DNA of 64,000 nucleotides from Diospyros lotus (GCF_014633365.1 NC_068350.1:4035001-4099000), one strand, 5' to 3'. Shown: positions 38,001 to 49,727, counted from the first letter of the stretch. The notes: generated by a model not told the origin, from the sequence alone. Numbers and translations: made by a program.

Positions 38001-40680
38001 TTTGAGATAGATCTTGATGTCCTTAACATACCTGATTCAGACTCAGTTCCTAGTAGTCAGGAGGATTTAAGTGACTACTGGTTGACTAGAGATAGGGAAG
38101 TAAAGCTACCTTCTAGGTATGCCCATGCGGATGTCAGACCAAGAGGAAACCTGAAATCCCAGGTGTAGAACTAGCTAGGTTTAAGAAGGCTAGAGTTGTG
38201 GCCAAAGAATATTCCCAGGTAGAGGGAATAGATTACCATGAAGTTTTCTCACCAGTAGAGAAGCATACTTCTATAAGGTTAGTATTGGCTATGGTAGCTC
38301 TATTCGATTTAGAATTAGAGCAATTAGATGTTAAAACAGCCTTTTTACATGGACATATAGAGGAAATGATTTTCATGGAACAACCTATTGGGTTTGTTAA
38401 AAGGGAAGAAGAGAACTTAGTGTGTCAGCTTCAAAGGTTATTATATGACCTGAAACAGTCTCCGAGACAGTGGTATAAGCGTTTTGATGAATTCATGGTA
38501 AGAGAAGGATATAAAAGATCCGAGTATGACCATTGTGTTTATTACAAGCTATTAAAAGGAAATCAGTTTATTTATCTACTGATTTATGTAGATGATATGC
38601 TGATTGCTTGTAAAGATAAAGGATAAATAATGAAGCTAACTAAGTCTTTGTCTTTAGAATTTGAAATGAAAAACTTGGGGGCAGCAAAAAGAATTCTAGG
38701 CATTGATATTGAAAGAAATAGAAAGGAAGGAACCCTAACACTAACTCAAACTGGATATGTAAGGAAAGTAGTTGAGCTGTTTGAGATGAGTAGTTGTAAG
38801 TCTGTCACCACCCCTATTCCACCTCATTTTAAGCTATGCGCTGTTAAGGGAGACCTATCAAAAGACGATGAGGCAAACATGAGGAATATTCCTTACTCAA
38901 ATGCAGTAGGTAGCTTAATGTACGCCATGATTGGAACTAGGCCGGACATAGGTGTAAGTCTAGTGAGTAGATTCATGAGTAAACCTTCCATAGAGCATTG
39001 GAATGCAGTCAAGTGGCTGCTAAGGTACTTGAAAGGCTTAGTAAATATTAGATTAGTGTATAGATCATCCAAAGGAGGTGGAAATAGCATACTAGGATAC
39101 TGTGATAGTGACTATGCAGCTGATATAGACAAGAGGAGATCCCTAACAGGATATGCATTCACTCTAAGAGGGAATTTAGTGAGCTAGAAGTCAAATTTCC
39201 AGCACATTGTAGCACTCTCCTCTACGGAGGTAAGAGTATGTGGCCTTGACTGAAGCCATTAAAGAAGTAATATGGCTTCAAGGCATATCCCAAGAGTTAG
39301 GAATTGTTAAGCCTATAACTCAAGTTTATTGTGACTCATAAAGTGCAATACACTTAAGTAAGAATAGTGTTTTCGATGAGAGAACCAAACACATAGATGT
39401 GTGATAGCATTTTGTAAGAGATATAATAGCAAAAGGTCATATTAAGGTCAAAAAAATTAAAACAGAAATCAAACTAGTTGATATGCTGACAACCTATTTC
39501 AGTGTCTAAGTTTGAGCAAGCTTTGTCCTAGCTCAACGTGCTTCCAATGTAGTTGGAAGACTTTGCAAGAGTCTCTGGTCAAATCCAAAAATCAACCAAC
39601 TTGATTCAAGGTGAAAATTTGTTATATTTTGATTCAATTAGTTGATTTAATATTATATTCTTATATGTATTATGCTTTATTCTTTTATTTCGGTCACCGA
39701 CACGTGTAAGATCAGATTGGGCTTTCTCTTTTAATTGTGACCATCGATCTGATTCGCTGTGACAATATATAAAGAAAAGTGAAAAGGGCAAGGGGCATTC
39801 GACTGTTCGTCTCTTTCGGTAAGCAGAAACCCTAGAGATATATATTTTTTTTCTGTAAGTAAAAAAAAAAAAAAAAGAAACTAGAGATATTGAGAAACCC
39901 TATTCTTGTATCGATCTTTCTGATTTCGTTCTGGGCTGTGTGAGAGAGTTCTTGATGATTGTTGTGAGTGGGATTGCTCGGGCTATTGAGCATGTACTCT
40001 GGTTTAAATCATCGGTATCGGTATTGTAAGTTTTATGGTTTTTCTTTTGATGTATTCTCTGTAATCAGTTTCTGTAAGTCTCTTGTTCTTAGATCTAGTG
40101 GATTTAGGTTGAACACTCCTGCCGTGAGTAGGACCTATTTACGGGTCGGAACACGTATGTGTTGTTGCCTCCTTTGTGTGCGTGAGTTGGCGTTTACTAT
40201 TTTGTTCTTTTTGGTTTCTTGTTTTCTTTCGATACTGTGCAGTTGTTTGTTTTGTTATTAAGCGAACAGGTTCAACACATGAAAACTTCATTGTACTCCT
40301 AAAGCTGGAAAATTACAGAACCTCTGATCCAGATGTTCGACATGCCATTTTGTGCTAATCAAGAAGAAAATTCACTATTACCCAAATCATTGCCAATTTA
40401 TCCTCTTTTGCATCAAAACAATATCTCGCAGGTCGCAGATAAAATGTTGCCAGCAACAGCCCGAGTCTACAAAATTATTGCACAGGAACCAAGGACCACA
40501 TCGTACTTCACCTCAATTTTGAATTGATCAATAGGTACATGCTATATGGGGACAAAAAATGGTGTCTGAAACAGATAAAAACCCACCTGAAGGGAGCTGA
40601 AGAGGACTGCTCTGCTTCGACCTTCTGGTGTGAGCCCTAGCTGAGGCTGCTGATATCTTCCTGGACTGTCCTGCAGCCAT
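26032..40680 (-). CDS. Membrane-anchored alpha/beta hydrolase, five exons, 381 aa
   Basis: This is a serine hydrolase of the plant alpha/beta hydrolase superfamily; its natural substrate is unknown. Coding exons: 40587-40680, 31345-31607, 31022-31233, 30453-30717 and 26032-26343. Junctions are GT..AG and phases close to 1146 nt with TGA. The first exon encodes MAAGQSRKISAASARAHTRR and ends in LQLPS. A split glycine codon then leads into MFKKILAVFL, a signal anchor at about 35-52. HGFGSCRHD near 102 is the oxyanion-hole region, GFSMGG places the nucleophile at Ser174, GDEDILVP gives Asp327 and GAGHMF gives His355, so the triad is complete. DRSGYGESDPNPKRT and NYWWPGFPQNLSKE are typical of this plant subfamily. 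Intron 1 is 8979 bp and filled by copia elements. Intron 4 is 4.1 kb. Without joining the far exon, an ATG at 31603-31605 would give a 349-aa form. Confidence 0.9.
26344..30452 (-). other. Intron 4 of the alpha/beta hydrolase (4.1 kb)
   Basis: The intron lies between the exon ending RKAYE and the exon starting AQITQQGEFE, phase 0. It contains a poly-A run near 27140-27160 and a poly-T run near 27813-27839. I see no recognisable transposon or nested gene; its ORFs (26904, 28373, 29417) are short and unrecognised. Confidence 0.7.
32311..32516 (+). repeat. 5' LTR of copia B, first part
   Basis: Starts TGTTATATTTTGATTC and matches the start of the 3' LTR at 39620, apart from a small CTACCTTGATGA-type difference. 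It stops at the GTCTC target site (32512-32516) where element A is inserted. Confidence 0.93.
32517..32751 (-). repeat. 3' LTR of copia A
   Basis: 235 bp, TG..CA ended. It borders the host GTCTC duplication on one side and the polypurine tract on the other. Confidence 0.9.
32759..35055 (-). pseudogene. Copia A pol remnant: integrase C-terminus, reverse transcriptase, RNase H
   Basis: The largest intact piece is 32759-34102 (447 codons) and spans most of the copia reverse transcriptase and all of RNase H. FDIKNAFLNGDL, the catalytic YVDDIIVTGDD, TRPDIVYAVSLISQ and SSAEAEFRAIA are present. Upstream, 34066-34608 carries the integrase-RT linker and 34410-35042 the integrase C-terminal part (LINRLPSKPLQFRTPLD, PKIFGCMVYVHN), in other frames. 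Frameshifts therefore lie near 34180 and between about 34590 and 34760. The motif set points to the Ale/Ivana type of copia. The element cannot act alone because gag, protease and the integrase core are deleted. Confidence 0.88.
35061..35262 (-). repeat. Truncated 5' LTR of copia A
   Basis: Matches the 3' LTR from its TGTTAAATAAGAAAAG start through the AATCCTTTCC-type stretch, but lacks the last 30-60 bp of the LTR, which were removed with the adjoining primer-binding site and gag. Confidence 0.85.
35268..35685 (+). repeat. 5' LTR of copia B, second part
   Basis: Resumes at TTTCGATAAGCAGAAACCC after the duplicated GTCTC and ends GGTTCAACA. It aligns with 39812-40277 of the 3' LTR, which has an extra poly-A-containing insert near 39841-39880. 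Confidence 0.92.
35768..39520 (+). pseudogene. Copia B gag-pol pseudogene (TNT1-like)
   Basis: Gag starts at 35768 (MGSSRLKIENFDGHGDFNLW). A frameshift near 35940 passes to the 449-codon ORF 35937-37286, which has a zinc knuckle CWLCKKEGHLRKHC (CX2CX4HX4C), a protease active-site region reading IMDSSC instead of the usual DSG, and the integrase HHCC start WHKRLGHIG. After 37286 the integrase core is broken by stops and frameshifts. ORFs at 37495 and 37778 hold later integrase parts. 38198-38626 and 38630-39187 hold reverse transcriptase (LDVKTAFLHGHIEE, YVDDMLIAC) and the start of RNase H, separated by one stop. RNase H decays after 39187. The element is not functional. Confidence 0.92.
39620..40277 (+). 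repeat. 3' LTR of copia B (658 bp)
   Basis: Starts TGTTATATTTTGATTC after a short purine stretch (AAGGTGAAAATT) and ends GGTTCAACA. It is followed by CATGA, matching the left flank. Confidence 0.94.
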
Positions 40681-40730
40681 CTTTCTTCTTCTATGCCAAA
40701 CCCGCCCTTCTTTCTCCAACACCCAAACCT

Positions 40731-40772
<42 letters not shown>

Positions 40773-40809
40773 GACTTGCGGTTAGCTTCACGGTCTGACT
40801 TGGAACCAA
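40681..40809 (-). promoter_or_regulatory. 5' leader of the alpha/beta hydrolase with GA/CT microsatellite
   Basis: Upstream of the start codon at 40678-40680 the minus strand has a run of about 18 CT units (GA on plus, about 40731-40769), typical of plant leaders. The ORF stays open upstream but that part is Leu/Ser repeat translated from the microsatellite, so the downstream ATG is preferred. Confidence 0.5.
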
Positions 40810-42949
40810 ACCACTCTCAAGTCAAGAAAGAGCTTAGTAAGGGACTGTTTGGTGCAACAGTAGTTAGGGCTTTGTGGGGGGCTCCCAAGTTGTGTTATGT
40901 TCATAAGTCTTCTTTTTATTATGTCAAAATTTCATCATTCATAACATTTTACTAAATTACAGGATGTATCCCTTATATTTTAAAAAATACATTAATTGCG
41001 CCACCCTTCCGGTCTCCCTGAATACTAACGTGTAATTTTGTAATACCTTAATGATGATACATAAGTAAAGTAATTTTGCTTAATATTTTGTATCTAACAA
41101 AAATTTAAAAATAAATATTTATCGTCAAATGTCACTTAATAAAATTCTATTTTAATTATTTAAATTTTTACACTTAAAAATTCTAATATTTGATACAAAT
41201 ATTCTACTAATCACATATTAAAAAAAAATTGACATTCAAATTGAATTGGATCCTGAATTATTGACAGAGTCAAGAATCAGTTAAACCCGAGATTATTCTT
41301 TTTTGCATTAACTATATAAAGAAAACTATGTTATATTTGTCTTGTGACATTTAATGCTATTAATACTAATAATTAGACAACTAAAGAAATATACTAAAAA
41401 TTGAAAAGAAATTAAGAAAAAGAAGAAGCCTGAAATACCATTAGGGCCACTTACTGGGCCTTGGATTCCAAGTATCAGACCATATAGATACATATGGACC
41501 CGGATTTGGGAGAGCCCAACAGGTCTGGGTCATGTGTACTTGTGCTTCCAAATCATGACTCAAATTCATAAACTTACTGATGGAGTTTCCTTCCTTTGGA
41601 AATATATATATATATATATATTAAAATTAATCACGACATCTTTAAATTTTAAAGTATTATAATTAATTTTAAAAATTTGAAAGAGGGAAATTCTCTCTAC
41701 TTAATCCTCACCTGACCTCATATGTCATCCTTTAATTATGTTTTTCAAATTTCGCTTGTCGACCCTATAATTTATTAAATTTCTAATTTGAGTTGTTTTT
41801 TTGAAGAAAATGAAAAAAAAAAAATAAAATCCCTCAAACAAAAGCAAATTAAATTAATTAATTATACGTAACCATTTTACATCGTGGGTCATTTCATTCT
41901 CTTCCATTCCAACCCCCTCTCCCAAACACACCCTAATGCCACTACTGCTCTAAAGTCACCATTCCTCTCCAAGAGGTCTAAACAAAAAGAGTTTATAAAG
42001 AATAACGTTTAGAACAAAGTTGTGAAACATATAAAACATCTGATGTGAAAGAAGTCAAGAAAAGAAACAGATATAGGCTTAGGTGCATGGTAGGAATTAA
42101 TTAGTAATGTAGACCAAATCTTTACAAAGGTACAGATTTCTATCACCTTTGTTAGGCGGCTGGCGGGCCTAATTTTCTGCAATGAAATTCCATGCCGCCG
42201 CAGACAAGCTTCAGGATTACATTCACACTTTGGTATATATGCATGTATATTGTAAAATAAAAATGTTATTTAAATACTTAAATAATATATATTAATTATT
42301 AGAATAGCTATAGTAATATTAATTAAGACGACGATATATGCTTTTAATTGCTAATTAAAATGTTGATTTCTACTTCTAACTTTTCATGAGCCATGGTGAT
42401 AAGTGGAAGGCTCTTATTTGAGAGTGGAAGATCAATACGTCTTGTATAATTAATTACAAACCCATGCAAACTATAAGCCACACACCATATTGGTTACGAT
42501 ATATATATATATATAATCTTTTATTTTAAGTGAAATCATTGAGATAATGTAACTAATTAACAAGTTAGGGATATTACACAATAAATGTTTTTAGGTTTGA
42601 GAGCTATAGAAACTGGAGAAACTGACCAAGAAAGGGAAGGAAAAACTTAAAACAAAGTCAATTCCTAATACATAAGAAAGTGAGGTATTAACAGTCATAA
42701 TTTCTAAAAACATATCTATAATTGAGAAGGCTTAAACAAAATCTGGAATGAATAACACAATAAGTCTCACAATTACCCGCTGCACTAAATATCTAAGGCA
42801 CTATCAACCGTGCATCCACATGCCCCATTCTTGCAGCTCTTATTCTCTCTAAATCATCCATCATGGTAACTCCACAAACATGGGTTCCCAAAATAGGTGA
42901 ATTTGTACTCCTAGTAATGTCACAAGCTTGTTGCCAATCCCGGTTGGTG
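40810..42949. other. Intergenic region upstream of the hydrolase
   Basis: AT-rich, with no gene supported. Around 41440-41530 there are TGGGCC/GGGCC words like site II elements. TA microsatellites lie at about 41602-41621 and 42499-42514. Confidence 0.5.
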
Positions 42950-44098
42950 TCGCGAGGAAAATTGCAAGATTACAAGATATTTTCTCTGGAATGGGGTTGA
43001 CTATAGGCGTATAATGGCTCTTGTTAATTAAATGGGAACTGGCGGAAAAGCCTAAACAGTTGGGAGGATTGCGTGTTGTGTTTGGTCCTTGGTTAACAAG
43101 GAGAGAGCCTGAAGACTTGGAGGCTAATACCTAAAGGAAACCAGCACAGGTGCAGGGTTTTAAAAGGTAAGTATAACTTGCCTTTCTCAAGAATTGCAGA
43201 TTTAATAGTGCGAAATTCTTTTAGTACGATTTGGGCTTTTGGATTGGATCATAGTGGATATGGAGTATGTGTTGGAGAAGGACCTTATTCAATTGGGAAG
43301 AGGATCAAAGATTTGCTATTATCCAGCACCTATCTCGTTTTCCTTTTAAACAAAATTGCCCTGATAGATTTCTTTGGGGTTTTGGCAGTGGAGGGTGTTA
43401 CACTGAGTACTCTTTTTTTACAACATTCTGATGATGAAGCTTTCCTCATCAATGTCGGCTTCCTAGGGAAGATTGGCTTCACGGGTGTGGGGGAGTTTGG
43501 TTCCTCCTAAAGTGGAATTATTTGTTTGACTTGTCTTATATATATATAGTGGAAATCAATACAAAATATAATCTTGGTAAAAAAAGAATTTCGAATGGCG
43601 GATGATTTACTTTCTCCCTTTTGTGGTGTGGAAGTAAACTATTGAGCACCTATTCATAAACTTTGATCTCTCTTGAAGGATCTGGAGTGATATCTTTAAT
43701 TGGTGGGGATTTTTTTGGGTATGTCTAAGGTTAGCGAATGATTCATTTACACAGTAGAATTTTTTTTGCAAAGGGTATAGCCCTCAAAAAGATACTGGAG
43801 GTCCCATCTTTATGGTTCTCTTTAGTTAACATGGTTGGAAAGAAATAAATTGGTAATCGGATGTGTAATTAATTGGTTCACTCACTCTAATCTAGACTCA
43901 TTCCTTATAACATTACAAGATAGGCGTGGGATTCCTCATTTTTCCATGACATATCACAAACTGGTTGCTTCATCTATTCCATTGTGACATTGGGTTCTGG
44001 AATAGTTTTGAGATTGTGGTGTTGTGGAAGTCAGATACAAAATGTTGTTTCATAGAAGTCTTAACAACTAGTGCAGTTCACAGTGATTTGGAGGACAA
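42950..44098 (+). pseudogene. L1-type LINE remnant 1: end of ORF2 (post-RT and zf-RVT region)
   Basis: Translations in changing frames give KIARLQDIFSGMGL, LIKWELAEKPKQLGGLRV and, near 43640-43740, LFINxxLSWRIWSDIFNWWG-like text, all typical of the region after reverse transcriptase and the zf-RVT domain of plant L1 ORF2. Stops and frameshifts occur throughout. The 5' part of the LINE (endonuclease, RT) is absent. The remnant is cut at 44098 by a solo LTR. Confidence 0.65.
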
Positions 44099-45825
44099 TG
44101 TTGGAAAAAATACCGAACAGTATGGACGTCTATTTGTATTTCCCACAGCAATAACAGCAACACAATATATGTATACGTATCTCGCACCAGCAAGTAGACT
44201 GAATACAAAATTACTGAAATTACAGTAAACTTAAAGTTGGGGATTCAAACCACAAACACCCCGGAGAAACAAATCTGGGAACAACAGCAAGAGACGACAG
44301 CGGTCGAAACACGTCGAAGGCACTGTTCTGAAGATAAATTCGCCCTACACCGGTTACTGCAGGCTACGGCGTATGGCTTCGCAGGATACGACGACCAACT
44401 CAGCGACGACAACCACGAATGCGGGCTCTAGCAAAACTCTCAGGCACTAGCTCTCCACGACCAAAACTGAACAACAAAAGGGAAATGGAACTCCGATACC
44501 CACACACTAAGGAGCCCTGCCTTATATAGTGCTTCGGAGACTCACGAACAGACATCGATATTTAGGCTTCATTTGGCAAAGCGGTTTGACCGCTTATAAG
44601 CTATATCTACAACTTATAAGCTGTTAAAAAAAATTAGTGACTCACCAGTGTTTAAGCTAAATAGCTTAAACACCATTGGTATAGCGTTTTGTAAAAGCTT
44701 TTGGGAGATAGCTTTTGCAAAAAGTTATTTATTTAAAAGCTGAGTTGACCAAGTAGTTTACCATTTTACCCTATCTTTTTATTGATTTTTAGCCATACCC
44801 TTCATCTTCTACCTCTGTTTTTTGCCGCCTTCTTCTTCAACACTTCCGGCTACCATCGTCGGCCATTGCAATCGCCCCCACCTGCTGCTTTCCCGTCGAC
44901 AATCGCCCCCATCGGCTACGGAAGTGGCCCTCACCCCAACTGCTGTTCCCATCGTCGCCGGCCACCGTCGGCCGTGGCAGGCTGTTCGTCGCCCCATCGA
45001 CCGCTACCTGTCACGATCTTGCTTCGCCTCCCCTTTTTCCCGTCCCCGTTGTTGTCTATGCGATGTATATATATATGTGTGTATATATACATATATATAT
45101 AACAACAAACATTTATATATATAATGATATTTTATATATATATTATTGTTATATAATATGTATAATAATATTGTATTAATATATTTTTTAATAATTATAT
45201 ATAATTTATTAACATTTAATGATAAGATTTTACATCATTCAAACAATATGTCTATTTTTATCTTTTTATCAAGTTATAATAGTTTATCGACTATTTCAAA
45301 CTAAACACATATTATTAATTGATAACTTAAAAATATATTTATCCAAATACATTATCAGCTTAAATGCTACCAATTTAAATGTTATTACACAACTAAACAC
45401 TATTCAAATTAAACGCTGTTAAAAAAAAAATCTAACCAAACTAAGCCTTTACTCACGGAGTGAATGTCACGCCTCATCAATTGGAAATGAACTCTGGTTA
45501 ACTGCTGCAATAAAAGAGGAAGAATAAAGACATCAGGCCACTCAAATGCTGCAAGGGAAATAAATAAAAATAAAATAAAAAATAATTAATTATTTTATTT
45601 TTGATATATAAAAAACATATATTTATTTTTCAAACTGAACGACGAAAACGTGCGGGTGGAAAAGGGTTCACTCGCTTGCAAAATCCAAGTGTCTTTAAGA
45701 GCCTAACTCCAAGTGGGAAGGGAAGAGTTTAAATACCCTTAGTGTTCTCTTTATGCCGCCAATGTGGGACACCACTCACCCATACCATACAGCGACACTT
45801 AACACTCACACATGAATACACAACA
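44099..45825 (-). mobile_element. Solo LTR (with a MITE inside), TSD GACAA
   Basis: Flanked by GACAA at 44094-44098 and 45826-45830. It begins TGTTGGAAAAAATACC and ends TACACAACA, the TG..CA pattern of LTRs. The minus strand has CTATATAAGG near 44521, a likely TATA box, so its transcription sense is probably minus. No internal retrotransposon sequence is present, so this is a solo LTR. Without the MITE it is about 0.84 kb. The exact retrotransposon family is not evident. Confidence 0.75.
44565..45447. mobile_element. Non-autonomous hAT-like element, copy 2 (883 bp), nested in the solo LTR
   Basis: Starts GGCTTCATTTGGCAAAG and ends in the complement of GGCTTAGTTTGGTTAGA. It is flanked by TTTA on both sides, although a longer target duplication is not seen. 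It shares GCGGTTTGACC near the left end and ATTAATTGATAACTTAAAA and AAACTAAACACAT near the right end with copy 1 at 7901-8977. The core (44800-45060) is rich in C and CTTC/CGCC words and has only low-complexity ORFs. Confidence 0.7.
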
Positions 45826-45965
45826 GACAATTGGTTTTGGCAGAAAACTAGACAGTTGGGAGCTCGCTTGACTCTTTCTTCAATTAGTTTTGCTGTTCTC
45901 TTTTTGGATTTATATACTTTTATCTTGTTATGAACTGCTTATGCTCATCTTTTAACAATTTTGGC
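45826..45965 (+). pseudogene. 3' tail of LINE remnant 1
   Basis: Sequence after the solo LTR (TTGGTTTTGGCAGAAAAC, then a TTTGCTGTTCTCTTTTTGG-type T-rich tract) looks like the 3' end of a plant L1 LINE and joins 44098 once one GACAA is removed. The exact 3' end is not clear. Confidence 0.4.
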
Positions 45966-46871
45966 TTCACTTTGTTTAAAAAGAAGTATATCCATTCAAT
46001 CCTCATCATTGCACCAAATCCATCTTCAGATCAAGATGTCCTTTCCACTTCAACTCTAGATGTCGCTCCAAATCATGATATCGCTGGTGAACCAACCTTG
46101 AGCCAGATCTGGCTATTGCTTCAATTCACGCCCTACTATGGGGAAGCCTCTTCTCAAGATCTCCACGAGCAATTGAGTGATTCTTCCATGGGACCTCGTG
46201 ATAAATATCTATTTCACAGACAACAACTTCATCTGAGGATAGAAAAACCACCCTTTTATGTGTATTTATAGAAGGAACTTATTATGTTTATAAGGTTGAT
46301 TTTGGAATTATCCATCTTGCGTGGTACATGAAGACTTTTGTCTCATTACACAAGATAAAAATTTGAATTCATATTTTATTAATGCAAATCTCAACTTATC
46401 ATAATCTAACTATTTAAAAATTTCTTAAATTATTCTTATCTAATATAATGATGTTATTTGGAGTAAAATGTTCTTTCTCATCGAGTCAATGGTTATCTTT
46501 TATCTAGTTCTATGTCTTTTGAGCTTCATTGATTAAAGACATGAGTTTAGTTACATCATTAGAAAAAAAAATAGAAGCCATCACCCATAACCTCGGTTTT
46601 GGGTGCTGGCTAGTAATTGCAATCTTTGCCTTCTTTTCTTTTTTGGTTTTCTTAAAAATGCATATATAATAAGAAATAGATAGGAATATATTGAAAGGCG
46701 GGTGGTGGGAATTCTTTTTCCATTTTAAAGGAGAATTACCTTCCAAGATTAGCGTTAATGGAAGTCCAATAATAGAAGATTAAAAAAGGAATAAGAATAC
46801 ATCTTAAGAAAAAAAGGGGACAATAATGAATGACATATATAGCTGAAAAAAAGGGGTGGATGGGAATGTTG
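45966..46871. other. Intergenic, no recognised gene
   Basis: A 113-codon ORF at 45930-46271 and a 78-codon minus ORF at 46510-46746 match nothing I know. The sequence is otherwise AT-rich. Confidence 0.45.
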
Positions 46872-47505
46872 GTAGGGGTTGACAATTACAACATGAAGTT
46901 AATTATAATATATTTGAATTTATGTTAAAATAAATTTAGGTAAAACGAATTAATATAAAATTAATAATGTTATGTTTGAATTGACATGTTTAACATGAAT
47001 TTTTTTTTAGAAGAAAAAAATTATTAAAAAAACCTCAAAGAGTCTATATTTTTAATTAGGATATATTCAGATCATCACAAATAAAACTGAATCAAAATCA
47101 AAATAAAAGAAAGTCTAAACTGTCACTTGAAATGAAACACTTACAACATAAATAATGAAATTGTAAATTTGAAAACACATCATACTTGATTTCTCCTCCC
47201 TAAATATTTTTAGGCTTTAAAATTGAATGTTCAAGCATAAAAAGTTAACTGAAATTTAGCCCATTTTACACATATAATTTATATTAAAAAGTTAAAATAT
47301 GCTACGTACTCGTTCTCGCTTGTATTTGCGTAACTTACTTGTATTAATCCGTGAACATTACACAAAAATTAATGAGTTTAAATTAGTGGTAAATGGGTTT
47401 GGGTTAAAATGGATTTACACGATATTAATTGGGTTCTGTTTGAATTAACTTATTTTTATTATACTCTTAATTGGACATGACACAAATACGACATCCCTAA
47501 TGATA
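46872..47505. mobile_element. MITE-like element with degenerate inverted ends
   Basis: The left end TAGGGGTTGACAATTACAACATG and the complement of the right end, which begins TTAGGGATGTCGTATTTGTG and continues with CATGTCC, share spaced words, and GAATT/TTAATT words are mirrored further inside. There is no coding capacity. The ends are decayed and no target duplication is certain. Confidence 0.4.
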
Positions 47506-47647
47506 TATAAAAAATATTACAACAAAATTATCCATTAAAATATGCGCGAGTCACTTAAAATTATACATATATATATAGTGACAGAAAAAACTACTGAATG
47601 TGGTATATTTATATACCGCGAAAAGATGACATCAAGTCCAGGGCGGC

Positions 47648-47684
<37 letters not shown>

Positions 47685-48536
47685 AGAAAACTAGAGGGGG
47701 CTTCTTCTAGTTATGGAAACCCACCTTCTGGTGGCTGCTAATTCTAGAAATCTCTAATGAATCTCTTTACTTGAAAGACCTCTCAGCACCCAGGTCCATT
47801 GTTTGTGCATGTTAATTTGGTGGAGTTCCTTTATGCTGCCTGAAAGAATCTCTGAAACCGAGCAGATCGATCATCTTTAATTCAACCCCTTTTCTAATTG
47901 ATGTTTAAGAAGTAACTAAAAACAGTAACCATTCAACAACGAACAGTAGGCATTTCCTCAAATGCAAAAGTTGGATTCTTTCTTTTTCAGTTTGGGCATG
48001 TTGAGGCAGAAGCCCCTGTGCTGGCCAGTGTGTTGTTTTCCCATTTTGCTAGCTAGAAAGGAGCACAAGATGACAAGTAGCTGGCTTGGTTGGGACCACT
48101 GGCAGTAATATATAACCAATAATGCTTCCCTTCTCCATGGCCTGAACACTGAACAGTAGTCAGCTACCACGGGCCTGGTTTTCTGACTAGAAACTGGGAA
48201 TAGTTTGGGTGACAACCAATCAAGAACCAATTCCAGGGACCCCAGAAAGTTAGAGAAAGATGCCGAGAAAGCTGAAATGACATCATAGAAAAATCTCTTC
48301 GAGAGAGAGAGAGAGAGAATTCAGAAAATAAAACTCTAGTAGGCTCTTTCTTGATGTCCCATGTTCATGCTTCTATATTCCCATTTACCTCTCAAGTCTA
48401 GCTACTAGTAGCAGTACTGTACCAAGAGAGCTTTGTAGCACTATATTTAGCGCACCTTCTCCTTCCCTGCAGCTCAACCCAGCAGAAGCCATTTGAATCT
48501 CTCCCTCTCTCTTTCTCTTTCTCTGTCTCTGTATTA
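47506..48536 (+). promoter_or_regulatory. Upstream region of TFL1
   Basis: Contains a TATA/GA microsatellite near 47648-47684 and a second GA run at 48301-48318. A TATA-like CTATATTTAG at 48441-48450 lies about 90 bp before the ATG at 48537 and is a reasonable core promoter. No other gene is supported here; the minus ORF at 47958-48230 is unrecognised. Confidence 0.45.
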
Positions 48537-49689
48537 ATGGCAAGAATCTCAGATCCTCTCACTGTTGGGAGAGTGGTTGGAGATGTCCTTGATCCTTTCA
48601 TTCCAAGCATAAGAATGTCTGTCTGTTTTAACAACACGCCTGTTTTCAATGGCCATGAGCTCTTTCCTTCCCAAGTAACCTCCAAACCTAGGTTTGAAAT
48701 TCATGGAGGTGACTTGAGAACTTTCTTCACACTGGTACTTATCCCAACCTTCTGAGTAGTCCTATATCTTCTGTGCTAGCTTTATATTTACCAGTTTGAA
48801 TCACCTGTTTCCCCTGTGTTTCTTTCTTCCAAAAAAATCATGTTAAGTGAGCTAGAATTTATAAAATCAACCCGACATAGTGCGATGAACACCTATATGT
48901 TGTCGTTGTTCTCATTATATACTGTGTTAAGCTTACACATGCGATCTTTTTCTCTAATGCAGGTGATGACAGACCCTGATGTTCCTGGCCCTAGTGATCC
49001 TTACTTAAGGGAGCACCTGCACTGGTATACCCTAAACATCTAACTAATTTTTCATGAAAAATTTATGAACTATTTCAGTGTTGATCCATTGGAGAAAGCA
49101 GTAGAATAAATTGATCCTTAAGTACGTTTACTCAACTAATTAAACACCAAAATTTTGCGAGGCACACTCCAGAACACACCCAACAGAGTAGTAGTGATTG
49201 TCAATTCTAATGACAAAAAAAAAAAAAAGTAAGAAAAAGACATCAAAAGTTAAGTTCATGGTGCATATATGAATCGCAGAAACAACTGATCTAATTGAAC
49301 TTTATGCACCTGTAATAGTTCCAAAAGAAAAAAACAGATCTAATTGAACTTTATGCACCTGTAATAGTTCCAAAAGATGATGGATTAAATTGAAAATTAT
49401 TGTGGGGAAAATTATAAAAGAAGTAAAATCGAAGTGATATACAGTGACACATAATAGTATACTGTATATAAAAGGAAAACTAGGGCATACTAAATCAGGA
49501 CACCTACCAGACAGAAGAAGAAGAAGATGGGAGGAAAAGAAGCAATCATCAGACCCTAAAATGCATGAAACAGGATTGAGCTATAAATGTAAAGATCACA
49601 TATAACTAACAGTAGCATTTGTGTGACCATTACAGGATAGTAACAGACATCCCAGGCACCACAGATGCCTCATTTGGTAAGCTCATTTA

Positions 49690-49727
<38 letters not shown>

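Larger units (their letters stand above)
32311..40277 (+). mobile_element. Ty1-copia retrotransposon (element B), interrupted, in hydrolase intron 1
   Basis: The element is flanked by CATGA on both sides (32306-32310 and 40278-40282). The 5' LTR runs 32311-32516 and resumes at 35268-35685 because another copia sits inside it. The 3' LTR is 39620-40277. Both LTRs start TGTTATATTTTG and end GGTTCAACA. Just after the 5' LTR is TGGTATTAGAG (35688), a primer-binding site for initiator-Met tRNA with small changes. The internal part encodes gag, protease, integrase, reverse transcriptase and RNase H in copia order on the plus strand, opposite to the host gene. Removing the element and one TSD leaves a host intron of about 1.0 kb. 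Confidence 0.95.

Noticed and set aside
35768..39187. A functional copia gag-pol gene
   Set aside because: There is a frameshift in gag near 35940, stops and frameshifts in integrase after 37286, a stop between RT and RNase H, and decay after 39187.
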